From positions 186,001 through 250,000 of the forward strand of contig JAKLMB010000012.1 of assembly GCA_022813625.1 (NCBI GenBank): DNA of 64,000 nt, read 5' to 3'. Source of the DNA: Aaosphaeria pasadenensis. Taxonomy: Eukaryota > Ascomycota > Dothideomycetes > Pleosporales. Positions 22,376 to 32,690 of this stretch are shown piece by piece. Each line of letters opens with the position of its first letter. Position 1 is the stretch's first letter. Below the pieces are notes generated by a model, which saw only the letters and a list, made by a program, of their open reading frames with translations, made no database searches and had not been told where the DNA came from. The position numbers and the translations under genes were made by a program.

Positions 22376-22521
22376 CCCTGTCGTGTCTTGGCACACTTCA
22401 TACCTCGTCTCGTTCCAGATATCTCTTCAATGACATGTGCTGCCGTGCTAACGAAATCTTTCGACACCCTCCTTGAAAAGATGTGGCCTTGATCCGCCGT
22501 AACAATCTTAAGATCTTCGCC
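22376..22521. promoter_or_regulatory. Compact putative bidirectional promoter, small membrane protein / mmm1
   Basis: Only 146 bp separate the proposed start of the small membrane-protein gene (minus) from the mmm1 ATG (plus). If both models are right, transcription in both directions starts from this interval or from within the neighbouring 5' ends. Confidence 0.4.
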
Positions 22522-24100
22522 ATGGGTCAGCAACAACCCGTACCAACGCCGGCCACTCAATCCACACAATACTCCTCGTAATTCAGTCCCCTCTCCCGCA
22601 TTTCTTTCTTACCCCACTGACATCACTAGACTTTCCTTCACACAGGGCTTTCTTGTCGGCCAGCTGTCCATTGCCCTCCTCATATTCTTCTTCATAAAGT
22701 TCTTCATATTCGGCGAACCTCCCTCAGCCGATGATCGCGCCTTGCACCTCTCTTCCCTCCGCCGCGCACGAACGCTTGCCCATCAACGATCTCTTCACCT
22801 CCGCTCAAACTCGACGAGCAATCCTCTGAGACCCAAACCCTCCATCAATATCATCCGCGCGGCAGAACATGCTCGAGGGGGTCCCAGCATCGGTCAGATT
22901 CTTGCGAAGACGTACTACAACATCAAAGGCCATCAACCGGAGAGCTTGGATTGGTTCAATGTGTTGATTGCGCAGACCATCGCGCAATTGCGGGAGGATG
23001 CAAGACAGGACGATGCGATACTCACATCGCTTACAGAAGTTCTGAATTCCGGATCTAAACCTGACTGGATTGGGGAGATTCGGGTTACGGAGATCGCGCT
23101 TGGAGATGAGTTCCCCATCTTCAGCAATTGCAGAGTTCTCCCTGCAGACGATGGCTTTGGCATGACAGATGGTAGCGACGAGGCGAGGCTTCAGGCAAGG
23201 ATGGACGTGGATTTGAGCGATGTCATCACTCTAGGTATCGAGACGACACTGGTGCTCAACTACCCCAAGCCACTGGTCGCTGTCCTTCCAGTCGCGCTGG
23301 CCGTGAGCGTGGTCCGCTTCTCAGGAACACTGGCCTTATCATTCACTCCCTCCTCCACCCCTCCATCGACATCAGCGAACACGCCCAGCCCGCAACCTAC
23401 ACCTCATCTCCACCCGCAAGACCTACCAACAATTCGACCTCCGTTCTCACGAACGCAGAGCTCCCTTCATTCGCAAGAACCCGAACCCGAGCGCCCCTCG
23501 ACATCATCTGGTCTTCCGCCGGCCCGTCCCACCACCTTGGCCTTCACCTTCCTAGACGACTACCGTCTAGATCTCTCCGTGCGGTCGCTGGTCGGCTCGC
23601 GATCTCGCTTACAGGACGTGCCTAAGATCGCACAGATTATAGAATCTCGCGTCCACGCCTGGTTCGACGAGCGAGTCGTTGAGCCTCGCTTCCAACAGAT
23701 CGTCCTCCCGTCCCTGTGGCCACGGAAGCGTAACACAAGAGGCGGTGCGGACGAGAACGCAACAGAAGAGGAAAAAGATGAGGGGATCGATGTCAGCCTT
23801 CCCGAAGAAGCTGTCCTTCTCGACGACCAAGACGATCTCGGATCGAGGCGCCGACCGCCAGCGTTCAACCCGCCCAGAGTGTCGTTAGAAGAGCGGATGG
23901 AAGCCGAGGGTGCGCGGTTGCGGGAAGCTGAGAGAAGGGCAGGCGACAGAAGTAGAGACAGGTCGTCGGACGGCGTGAGATGGAGAGGGAATGAACAACA
24001 GCGACGGCAGCATCTGAGGGAACAGAGCGGTATTTCGAATCCTTTCAATGGATCTTGGAGTGGGCAACGAGGCATGCCTGGTGCTATGCCGGGGGGATAA
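22522..24100 (+). CDS. mmm1: Maintenance of mitochondrial morphology protein 1 (ERMES, SMP domain)
   Basis: MMM1 is the ER-anchored subunit of ERMES, which tethers ER to mitochondria and moves phospholipids through SMP domains. Exons 22522-22577 and 22630-24100 give 508 aa. The 52-nt intron joins a short Gln/Thr/Pro N-terminus to the conserved SLSFTQGFLVGQLS. That leads into one transmembrane segment at about residues 25-46 (IALLIFFFIKFFIFGE). The SMP domain starts near 115 (GHQPESLDWFNVLIAQTIAQ; PDWIGEIRVTEIALGDEFPI) and runs to about 375. A Ser/Pro-rich insert near 260-310 interrupts it, as is common in filamentous fungi. A charged disordered tail ends PGAMPGG. The start was chosen because the body's reading frame has no upstream ATG, whereas this ATG splices into it in phase. 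Confidence 0.92.
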
Positions 24101-24472
24101 CGGAATTAGATGTAATTGTACTCGAGTGCTGTAAGAACATAATGTAATCGATAGCTACCTGCATGATAATACGTTTCTCCTTTCTAGCCCGAGGGTACTG
24201 CACTTGACCGTTGTGCAGCAATACCCAACATCACTGGAAAATCCAATCATCGAGGACCAATGGTGCCGTGTTATGAATTTGATAGATCCAAACTTTTGTA
24301 GGAAGACTTCACCGTGACAGTGTTTTGTAGACAGTGTTTATAGCACAGCTAGTTTGAATCAATCTGTCAGACATGGGCACTATTCCGTTTCAAACACGTG
24401 AGCTCATTAATAGTCATAGCGAAAGCGTGGTATTCATCATCTCATCTATTTCTTTTCAAACCCTCCGTCCCT
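24101..24472. other. Convergent 3' spacer between mmm1 and rbg1
   Basis: This 372-bp region holds two facing 3' UTRs. I see no other feature. Confidence 0.4.
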
Positions 24473-25876
24473 CTATTTCGCCACAATACTAACGACATCC
24501 TCATCCGCCACCACATGCCCGAGCCCAACCCTCTGCGGCACATGTCTCGCACTGGCGCCCCAAACGAGCGCATACTTAAACGTATCCTTCAACGTCCTGT
24601 GGACCTGATCACACACATCCTCAATCGTGCTCCCATTCCGCACGATCAGCGCCTCGCTGAAATCCGGATCGATACCCTTCCTCTTCGTATAAATCCTAAT
24701 CAGCCTCAATTCATCCCAGCACCGCTCGACGACGTCCTGGATGCCGAGGTCGAGCTCGCACGACATGATGGCGGTGTGGGGCTCGCGGGCGAGGCTGTCG
24801 AGGTGCTCGAGTGAGATGCTGTCGATCTTGTTGTACACGTACAGGCACTTGATGTACTTGCGGTGGTCCTTCATGATGGTGTCGATGAAGTCGTCGACGG
24901 TGGCGTTTTCGTCGCGCACCAGCACTTCGCAGTTGAGGATCTTGTAGTCGCGCAAGATGTTGTACAGCATCTTCTCGTCGAGGTTTTTGGGCGGCGATTG
25001 GAAGGTTATTTTCATCCCGCCGGCCTTTTTGGCTTTGAGGTAGATGTTGCTGGTGGGGAATATTAGTATGGAGGAGGTTTGTTGAAAGGGGGGGAAGGTG
25101 GGCTTACGGTGGTTCTCTGTTCAATCTGATGCCGACGGCCTCCAACTCTTGCTCCAGCAACCTCCGCTGCTCAGCCTTCTTCGTCGCGTCCAGCACCATG
25201 AGAATCATATCGCTCGTCTTCGCCGCCGAAATGACCTGCCTACCTCGTCCCTTCCCCTCCGCAGCGCCCTCAATGATACCAGGCAAATCGAGGATCTGGA
25301 TCTCCGCGCCGCCGTACTCAAGCACACCGGGAATCGCCGTCAGCGTCGTGAAAGCGTACGCCGCGACCTCGGACTTGGTCTTTGTGATCTTGGACAGGAA
25401 GGTCGATTTTCCGACCGAGGGGAATCCCACCAGCGCAATTCGTGCATCCCCGGATTTCGAGACGTCGAAACCTGAGCCGCCGCCTCCTCCGGCGCCGGGC
25501 GCGGGCTCGAGGAGTTGGGCACGGAGACGGGCGAGCTTTCTGTGAATATATCTCAGAATTCTGTTCCCGGTTTCTTTCCTATCTCTTTTGGAATTTCCGT
25601 TGTTTGCTTACCCTTTTAGAAGACCAAGATGGTATTCTAAGTGGTATAAAGTTAGCACGTGATTTTTGTAATTGGTCTCCGGGTATTATGATCAATTCGT
25701 ACCGGTGGCCTTATTCTCTATCGAATATAGTCAGCATATATATCTCTGAAACTGGGCTTTGGTGCGTACTCTGCGTCCTCCTCATCTCCTCCTCGATCCT
25801 GGCGGGGTGTGAGCGCTTGGCATGAAGACTTTTATACAAGCTCTTACTCCTTGATCTTCTCCGTGATGTTCACCAT
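24473..25876 (-). CDS. rbg1: DRG-family developmentally regulated GTPase RBG1
   Basis: This is a conserved cytosolic GTPase that binds ribosomes and works with the Tma46/DFRP1 partner in translation. Six exons join in phase to 368 aa, essentially the family length: 25876-25848, 25798-25770, 25717-25703, 25636-25612, 25539-25108 and 25049-24473. The first four are 29, 29, 15 and 25 nt and encode MVNITEKIKE, IEEEMRRTQ, KNKAT and EYHLGLLKG, which match the family N-terminus residue by residue. Motifs: G1 GFPSVGKST near 71, switch II DLPGIIEGAAEGKGRG near 117, G4 NKID near 250, and a C-terminal TGS domain from about 290 (RIYTKRKGIDPDFSEAL ... GHVVADEDVVSIV). The gene is divergent from the MBOAT gene. 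Confidence 0.95.
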
Positions 25877-26290
25877 GATGGCTCTACGCTCTTCGGAATT
25901 TAAAATAAATACAGACGAGAAAGGCAGAAAAGAAGGGATGTACCCTCGGGAATGGCGATTTGGCAGACGACAGTAGGTTCACGATCAAAGAGGGTTTGGT
26001 GTTGCATCTGCAGAGCGGATATATGGGACTAGGACGGGAGGGGTCTAGCGCTGGGCGGCGGGCTACAAGCGAAACTTGACTGCAGAGTAAGACATTGTCG
26101 TGCGAGTAGCTTTGAGACTTTTATGTATGCGTCATCATGGATACTTTTCGTACGGAGGCTGATATCGACCTAGTTATGTGCTAATTCCATAATGTTGGTT
26201 CCACAGCAGCTGAAAACTTTGCTTTTTCTTCTGTATTTATTTAGATCCTGATTCCTTACTGTTTTCTGTACATACATTGTCACGTCCATC
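25877..26290. promoter_or_regulatory. Divergent promoter region, rbg1 / wax-synthase-like gene
   Basis: These 414 bases separate two divergent starts. I see AT-rich DNA near 25900 and 26100-26240 and no coding potential. Confidence 0.4.
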
Positions 26291-28036
26291 ATGGTCTTTG
26301 GAAGCGTGACAGAGCCTCCAACATGGCCGCGATCCCACTACGAGATGATTGAATATCATCATCAGAAACGGGATGAAGCCATTCAAGCCGGTCAGGCCCA
26401 ACCTTTCTTGTATCCCTGGGGAACACTCGGTGCAGCAGTGGTGATCGTGTATCTCCTGATACCGCACCAGAACCGACCTTGGCTGAAGAAAGCACGCTTC
26501 CTGGTGTTTGCATTCAACGCGGGATTCTCGATATATTGCATCATGTATACAAGAGCTAGAATCATGGCTGGGGCATTGGGACTAGGGTTGATCTCCGCGT
26601 GGAGCATATGTTGGACGTTCGCTCTGCTGGTGGTGAATGATGCTCAGACGGATTTCCAGAGGATCGAAAGGACCGAGGGAGTGTTCGGGCTGAGTTCGAC
26701 GGTGAAAAAGGAGGAAACGAAGAAAACGATCAATTTGAATGGAAACACAGATCCCATTCTCAAAGGCGTCCTCGAACCAAACGGCAGTGTCACTTCCAAC
26801 GGCCACACCACCCACGAACACCTCGGACCCTCACAGCGACACGGCACCTTCGCCTGGCAACCCTTCCCCATAACGCCCTTCATCGAACGCCTCGACTGGG
26901 TCCTCGACATCTTCACCAACTTCCGCGGCGTAGGCTGGAACTGGCGCACCTCCTCGCAACCACCACCCCCAAAGCCCGTCCTCAATCAACTCAACTCCTC
27001 CTCCACCTCCCCTCCCTCCCACCACACCCTCCACACGCACCCAACACAACCAACCGTCCACCCGACCCGCCGCACCCTCCTCCTCGCAAACCTCAAAACC
27101 CTCCTCATCGGCTACCTAACCCTCGACGTCCTCAAAACCCTCATGAACCACGACCCCTACTTCTGGGGCGCCACGCACCTCCCTCCCCTCCCATCCCTCC
27201 CCCTAGGCCCCTTAACACCCATCCTCTTATCATCCCCCTCCCTCCTCCACACCTACCGCCTCACCCTCTCCATGCTCGGCGTGAAATCCGCCCTGCAAAC
27301 CATCTTCGCACTCGGCCCGCTCTTCTTCGCCGGCATCCTGGGCCCCAGCGTCCTCGGCGCGCGCGCCTCGCCCTGGATGTACCCGGACGCATGGGGTCCC
27401 TACGGCGCCGCGGTGCTGGACCGCGGGTTGAGAGGGTGGTGGGGCGGCTGGTGGCATCAGACGTTCCGGTTTGCGTTTGAGGCGCCTGCTACCTACCTCC
27501 TCAACTTCCTCCCCCAGCCGTCTTCAGACGGAACGAAGAGGGGGAGGAAGGGGAGGAGGGGGAGGGTGGAGATGCTAGTGAAGCTGACCACGGCGTTCGC
27601 GATGTCTGGCGCGCTTCACGCGGGCGGGATGTACACGTCCAACGCGTCGCTGACCCGTCCTCTCACGTCCACGGCGCTGTTCTTCGTGCTGCAGGTTCCC
27701 GGGGTGCTGTTTGAAGCTGCATTCATCGCGCCGTGCGTCGACAGGCTGCTGGGGCCGAGGTGGGGGAGGAGGGTGCTGAGGTTCGTGTATGTGCATGTGT
27801 GGTTTTATGCTACGGCGGGGCTGGTGTGTAGGGACTTTGCGAGGAGCGGGGTGTGGTTGTTTGAGCCGGTTCCGGTGTCGGTGGTTAGGGGGCCGCTGGT
27901 GGGGTGGGGAGTCGAGGGGGATGGGTGGTGGTGTTGGGGGAAGGGGTTGGGGGATTGGGTGAGGTGGGAGTGTGGTGTTGGTGTTGATGTCCAGGGGAGT
28001 TGGTGGAGGTTGTGGGAGTGTGGGTTGGCGATTTGA
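26291..28036 (+). CDS. Wax-synthase-domain MBOAT acyltransferase
   Basis: This is a single-exon gene of 581 aa. The N-terminal third has several transmembrane helices (GTLGAAVVIVYLLIP; ALGLGLISAWSICWTFALLVV). The motif RLDWVLDIFTNFRGVGWNWRT is characteristic of fungal wax-synthase-type membrane O-acyltransferases, a group that includes TRI7-like O-acetyltransferases. A second transmembrane block follows. The catalytic-type region has WMYPDAWGPYG ... GWWGGWWHQTFRF (about 360-395) and MSGALHAGGM with the likely active His (about 438). The C-terminal part is Gly/Trp-rich and weakly hydrophobic. It should transfer an acyl or acetyl group at the ER membrane; the acceptor is unknown. Its 3' end faces erg3. 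GC content rises strongly in the second half. Confidence 0.8.
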   Translation: MVFGSVTEPPTWPRSHYEMIEYHHQKRDEAIQAGQAQPFLYPWGTLGAAVVIVYLLIPHQNRPWLKKARFLVFAFNAGFSIYCIMYTRARIMAGALGLGLISAWSICWTFALLVVNDAQTDFQRIERTEGVFGLSSTVKKEETKKTINLNGNTDPILKGVLEPNGSVTSNGHTTHEHLGPSQRHGTFAWQPFPITPFIERLDWVLDIFTNFRGVGWNWRTSSQPPPPKPVLNQLNSSSTSPPSHHTLHTHPTQPTVHPTRRTLLLANLKTLLIGYLTLDVLKTLMNHDPYFWGATHLPPLPSLPLGPLTPILLSSPSLLHTYRLTLSMLGVKSALQTIFALGPLFFAGILGPSVLGARASPWMYPDAWGPYGAAVLDRGLRGWWGGWWHQTFRFAFEAPATYLLNFLPQPSSDGTKRGRKGRRGRVEMLVKLTTAFAMSGALHAGGMYTSNASLTRPLTSTALFFVLQVPGVLFEAAFIAPCVDRLLGPRWGRRVLRFVYVHVWFYATAGLVCRDFARSGVWLFEPVPVSVVRGPLVGWGVEGDGWWCWGKGLGDWVRWECGVGVDVQGSWWRLWECGLAI

Positions 28037-28634
28037 TTTGGATGAGATTTTGTAGATATGGTGGTGTCGGAGGTAGATCATAGAAGGACGGCATGCGATA
28101 TGGCCTCACATCGACGTCTAGAGAACAAGTCTAGAATGGGGTATTCAAATGTAATGTGACGAATGTCTGCTTTTCATTATCAGAACAATATATACTATGT
28201 ACAGCGAATGTTTTTGAGCCACCGGGATCCAATCCTCCCGATCAAACTCACGATGGACTATTTCTCCTGCCATTACTCCACAAGTCGTTCCCATACTAAA
28301 AATATATATGCGGAAACGTTTGGGAAAGAAAGCCCCTGTATCCAAGGGCACCAGAAATCTCATAATCCACATTACCTGCCCCTCCCCGGTCTAAGAACAG
28401 TCGAAAATGAAGGACCCGTACCTCTCCTATAGTACGCGGCGCCTCGGTGATATTAGATTTTTCGTATAAATGTGTCGACAGAAATTTCCCTAATGCGTCC
28501 TCCTGCCCGTTCAGTTGATATAGTCGCTCAACAACCAATCCACACCCCTGGGCTGCACCACCACTCAAAAAAAAACTCCAAATCTCTCAGTCAATCAGAA
28601 TCCGTCGCTCTCATGATACAAGGGAGTGAAAGAT
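28037..28634. other. Convergent 3' spacer
   Basis: This lies between the MBOAT gene and erg3. AT-rich stretches at 28130-28320 fit 3' UTR and polyadenylation signals. Short frames on the minus strand here look like chance. Confidence 0.4.
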
Positions 28635-29734
28635 CTATTTGACCTTCTTGGGCTCGTCCTGGATGTACTCCCTCTCGTCATCGCCCTCGACTTCCTTGGC
28701 AATCTTCTCCATCTCCTTGGACTGCTTCTTCCACTCGGACTGGCACATCTTGAGCTCCTTTCGGAAGAGCTCGTCGTTGGGCTTCCTGTAGCTTCCACCG
28801 AGGCGGTCCCAAAGAGTGGTGTACTGGCCGTAGTTGAAGTTGAAGTACAAGTGGTGCATGGTGTGGCAGGCGGCGCCGTTAATGATGGGGTTCTCGGCGT
28901 AGTACTCGCCGTCGTGGATCATGATGCTCCAGATGTTGACGAAGACGAAGAGTGCGATATAGGCGAACTTCTGCAGGGGGAAGATGAAGGGGAAGAGGTG
29001 GTATGGGATGCTCTGTGCGAAGCCGTCCATGGGGTGGAAGGCGTGGGAGGCGTACGGGGTGGGCATGATCCACTTGTGGTGAGGCTTGTGGAGGTGCTTG
29101 TAGATCAATGGGTGGTGGAGGTATCGGTGGATCCAGTAGACGAGGAAGTCGGTGAAGAGGATGAAGAAGGGGAACTGGATGATGTTGTACCACATTCCTG
29201 GTCCTTCGGCCGTCGAGTCATACATCTTGGACCATCCGCGAACCTCGAACAGGAAGCAAAAGGCAGTGGGAATAGCCATGACGGGGAGGGCGGCATTGGC
29301 CTGCTGGATCTCGAGTCTGATCTGGTTCTTGAGGTATTTGGGGTGGTTGAATGTGGCCTTGTCGAAGATGAAGAAGTACGAGAGGGACGCGAAGACGTAG
29401 TAGACAATGAGACCGAATACCCTGATGTGGTGTTAGTAAATTTCTTCGGAGCCTCTTCTGAGGACTGCTAGGTGGCGCACCAAGTAATAATGAAGAGTGT
29501 GACGAGTTGGCGACGCCAATCGTCCCGCGTCAACTGACTCAGATATGCATTTGGACCGGGAGTGAAGGAGAGGTATTCACTGGCGGGCTCGAATTGCCAA
29601 TTGTTGGATGGGAAGGTCTTGGGCGCGCTCGAGAGGGTCGCATTGGTTCCGAGGGGGTACTGCTTGACGGGGGCTAGTGCGGCATAGAGGTGGTCGAATG
29701 CGTAGGTATCGAAAGCTTCGAGAACGATATCCAT
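28635..29734 (-). CDS. erg3: Delta(7)-sterol C-5 desaturase
   Basis: ERG3 introduces the C-5(6) double bond into episterol in the ER during ergosterol synthesis, using O2 and cytochrome b5. Exons 29734-29481 and 29421-28635 join in phase (Trp codon split) to 346 aa, the usual size. The fatty-acid-hydroxylase di-iron histidine boxes are present: HRYLHH near 183, HKPHHK near 196, and HTMHHLYFNFNYGQ in the C-terminal half. Several transmembrane helices (VFGLIVYYVFASLSYFFIF; IIQFPFFILFTDFLVYWI) surround them. A Lys-rich C-terminus (EPKKVK) could act as an ER-retention signal, by analogy. The gene faces the MBOAT acyltransferase; a functional link is only a guess. Confidence 0.95.
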
Positions 29735-32659
29735 GGTGACGGTAGTGGCGGGGAGAACCCTCCGAAGTCGTAGATTGGGTTGGGTTCAGGACTGTCGATT
29801 GTCCGGTATATGGTTGAAAAGGGTCTATCGATGTGCGGAGAGGAAGACGATAGCTCTGGTGGTAGTGGCGATGTCCGTCGAAGTCGTGAAACCGCGAGTA
29901 TTAGAATTGAGTGATCCCCAATCGACGACTATCAATGGCGAAGGGAGGAGGAGAGAGGGGAATGGATAGGAGGGAGAAGGAGAAAGACAAAGGAAGGAGA
30001 GTTGAGGTGGAGGAGGCAGATGGCGGACGGCGGATGTTTATCGTTAATTAATAAGAGAAGGTAGAGGAGAGAATCGAGATTAGTTGAACAGTAACATCTA
30101 GTGTGGCTGCTCTTTCCCTGTCTGTCCTTGTCCCTGTCCGTTCCTTCCCTTGTCGTCTCTCTCTTTCCTTCTTTTTTCCTCCCAGGAACGCGTCCACGCT
30201 AAGACTAATTAACTGCAGAAATGATTTAGCACGCCCAGGCGAAGGGCGATTGACCAATCAGAGGTGGCGAACCACCCATAGGGGACTCAAGGGGAGTACA
30301 CGGCCATAGGCGCTCTTCGGAGCGGATGCGTAAAATCCGAGGGCCTACAAAGTCACCTCATGCTCGGACCGGTGACACTCCATCTCGTCCCATCTCGTCC
30401 TCATTGTCAACTGTGAAATCCATCACCGCTACTTGTGGAAAGCGCCATTTGTTTTCTCAGAGGATCCCCCTTATGTACTAAGTAGTAATCCAATAGAAAA
30501 ATTGTCATTCAATTTGGTAGACACCGTTCTGTTCAATTGTTTAAAATTCGTACCTCGTACTCCGTACTGTTATGAGGAGGTAAAAGGGGCAAAAGTGGCA
30601 ATGGGAATGATCCCCCTCCACCCGCATTTGCATCCGCCTATCCCGGCCTAGTTTGTTCGATTCTTAAAGTGGGCCCAAGCACGCGTAATCTTATCAGATC
30701 CTTTCTCCATCTTAGATTGGTCGCAGAGCCACAGACTCGAAGACTCACAATGTCTCGCAAATAGGGGAACTCTTCCGTCTTTCCGTTGTTCTAGTTATTC
30801 GAGTTAGGATGTACCTAGGGGTGGGATTGTAGAAGCATCAATGCCGGTATCCATGCTCTCAGTACAATGCAGTTGTAGCATTCTCCCATTTGTGAGCAGT
30901 CGGGCCTGAGTTGGGGAGCTTTCACCGATTGAGGAAATGCCGCTGCGGTCTGGTGTTGGAAGCGCTGCAGTCATCAACGGAAGAGAGCTTGCTGGCGTCA
31001 CGCTCGCAGTTGGCAGCACCGCTGTCATCGAAGAAAGAGAGTTTTCTTGTCCTCCGCTTACACCTTGAGTCCCTGGTGATGTAGGTGTTGATACCGGTAC
31101 AGCCGCAATGAAGTACTTATATGGACGTCCACCTGGTAGTATTGACATAATAGTTGCGACTTCCCCTAGCCTCCTCACTGGAAACCCAACACCTGTGTGG
31201 CGGAGGATAGGGCTTCAACAGTAGGTGCTAAAGCAACAGTAGCTGTGCTTGGTGTATGTGGTCTAGGGATCTGCCTACTAGTATCATCCTGCCTGTTTGA
31301 GGATCTTTTAGAGGCAGCCTGCAAAAGGCAATGCGTTCGCGTATGCTAGACTCCGCCGCGGCTTCACTTACGGCGTGCTTTTGTCTGCATTTGTCCTCTT
31401 CTTGTCGTCCTTCTTCTCATCAGGCCTTGCTGGACTTCCGCTCTTGTGGCTGTCCTAGACATCGCTATTCATTGTTAACCTTCCTTCGCTGTCGTGCGTT
31501 GGCTTCCGCTTTCGTGATCTGTACCCATTTCGACCCATTTGAGTGCAAGTGAGACAAACTCTTCGTCACCAGGCTCTTCAAAGAAGAGAGAAAATAACGA
31601 AAATTTAAAAGCAAGCAATTAAAACGGAAGAAAAGTAAAGTGTACAGCCATCGTTGAAAAAAAGAAAGAAATGTGTAAGTTATTCGACTGCCACGACACA
31701 TTCGGAAGATTCGCACCCCTCCATTCTTAAGATAGAAGGTATACTTTACCAGCTTAGATCGCGAATACAATATATTGTGTACGTAACAGTAAGGTATGGT
31801 ATGTTAAAGCAAGGCGAGGTGAGGTAACGGGAGATAGATGAGTATATTGCGTTTCCCGCTGGGGGGGAGGGGGAGGAAACTTGGGTTCGGGAGGGTGCAT
31901 GTATGTGTGTATGTGCATGGTGAAGTCAGTAGTTTGTGTGGAGTGGTGGGTAGAGTGATGGGGTGCTTTGAACGCATGCATATATTGCATATTGCGTGGG
32001 GTGGGGTGTTTGTTACTACGTCTGAGTATGGATGTATAGGTATGTTTGCGACTGTGTCTTTCTACGATGGTGATTGTATGTACAGTGCGTATGTTGTGCT
32101 GGATCTTGATATTGATTTTGGTCTAAATTGGAATTTTGAGGGTATATTCTTGCTTCATGAGAGTCCGCGATGGCTACCTGCTGGCTTCACGTATCTTCTA
32201 TGGTCTACCTTAATTAAGAGTGTACTGTAGCCAGTAAACAGCCTTGACTCGCGATTAAACCTCGTGAATGCACTGTTGTAGGCATGGAATACTAGGAGGG
32301 TTCCCACCCGACGTGCCTACTCTATGTACTGTGTACCTACCTTCCATTTACCAATGCGGAGTACATAGATACGGATTTTGCGTGGGGGAAGCGGACGATA
32401 GTTGATTATCTTGCCTCTGCATTAGACGGTCTGGTAACTACTGAAAGTACATAGATGTATGATACGTACGCTGTACTACACCGTACATATACAGTGAATA
32501 GACAGGATTTCAAAGATAGTAGAACAGGATGGTAACTATCTTTGTATCGTACCGCAGATCTGACCGGTGTCAGACACGACAGGGGGGAAAGGCACAGCAA
32601 GCACATTTCACGCGTCGGCGCGAGTCGTGACACCCGGGAGCAAGAGTCAGGACAGAACA

Positions 32660-32690
32660 GGTGGTGGTGGTGGTGGTGGTGGTGGTGGTG
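32660..32690. repeat. (GGT)10 microsatellite
   Basis: There are ten uninterrupted GGT units in non-coding DNA. On the opposite strand it would read as a poly-His or poly-Pro run, but no real frame uses it. Confidence 0.9.

Noticed and set aside
28626..29471. 281-codon plus-strand frame opposite erg3
   Set aside because: It is the antisense shadow of the highly biased erg3 coding strand (Val/Leu/Glu/Gly-rich).
30804..31178. 124-codon minus-strand frame with internally similar Thr/Ala/Pro phrases (SSMTAVLPTASVTP, LPLMTAALPTPD)
   Set aside because: The internal similarity is interesting, but there is no splice partner, domain or downstream continuation, and chance frames of this size are common in the window.
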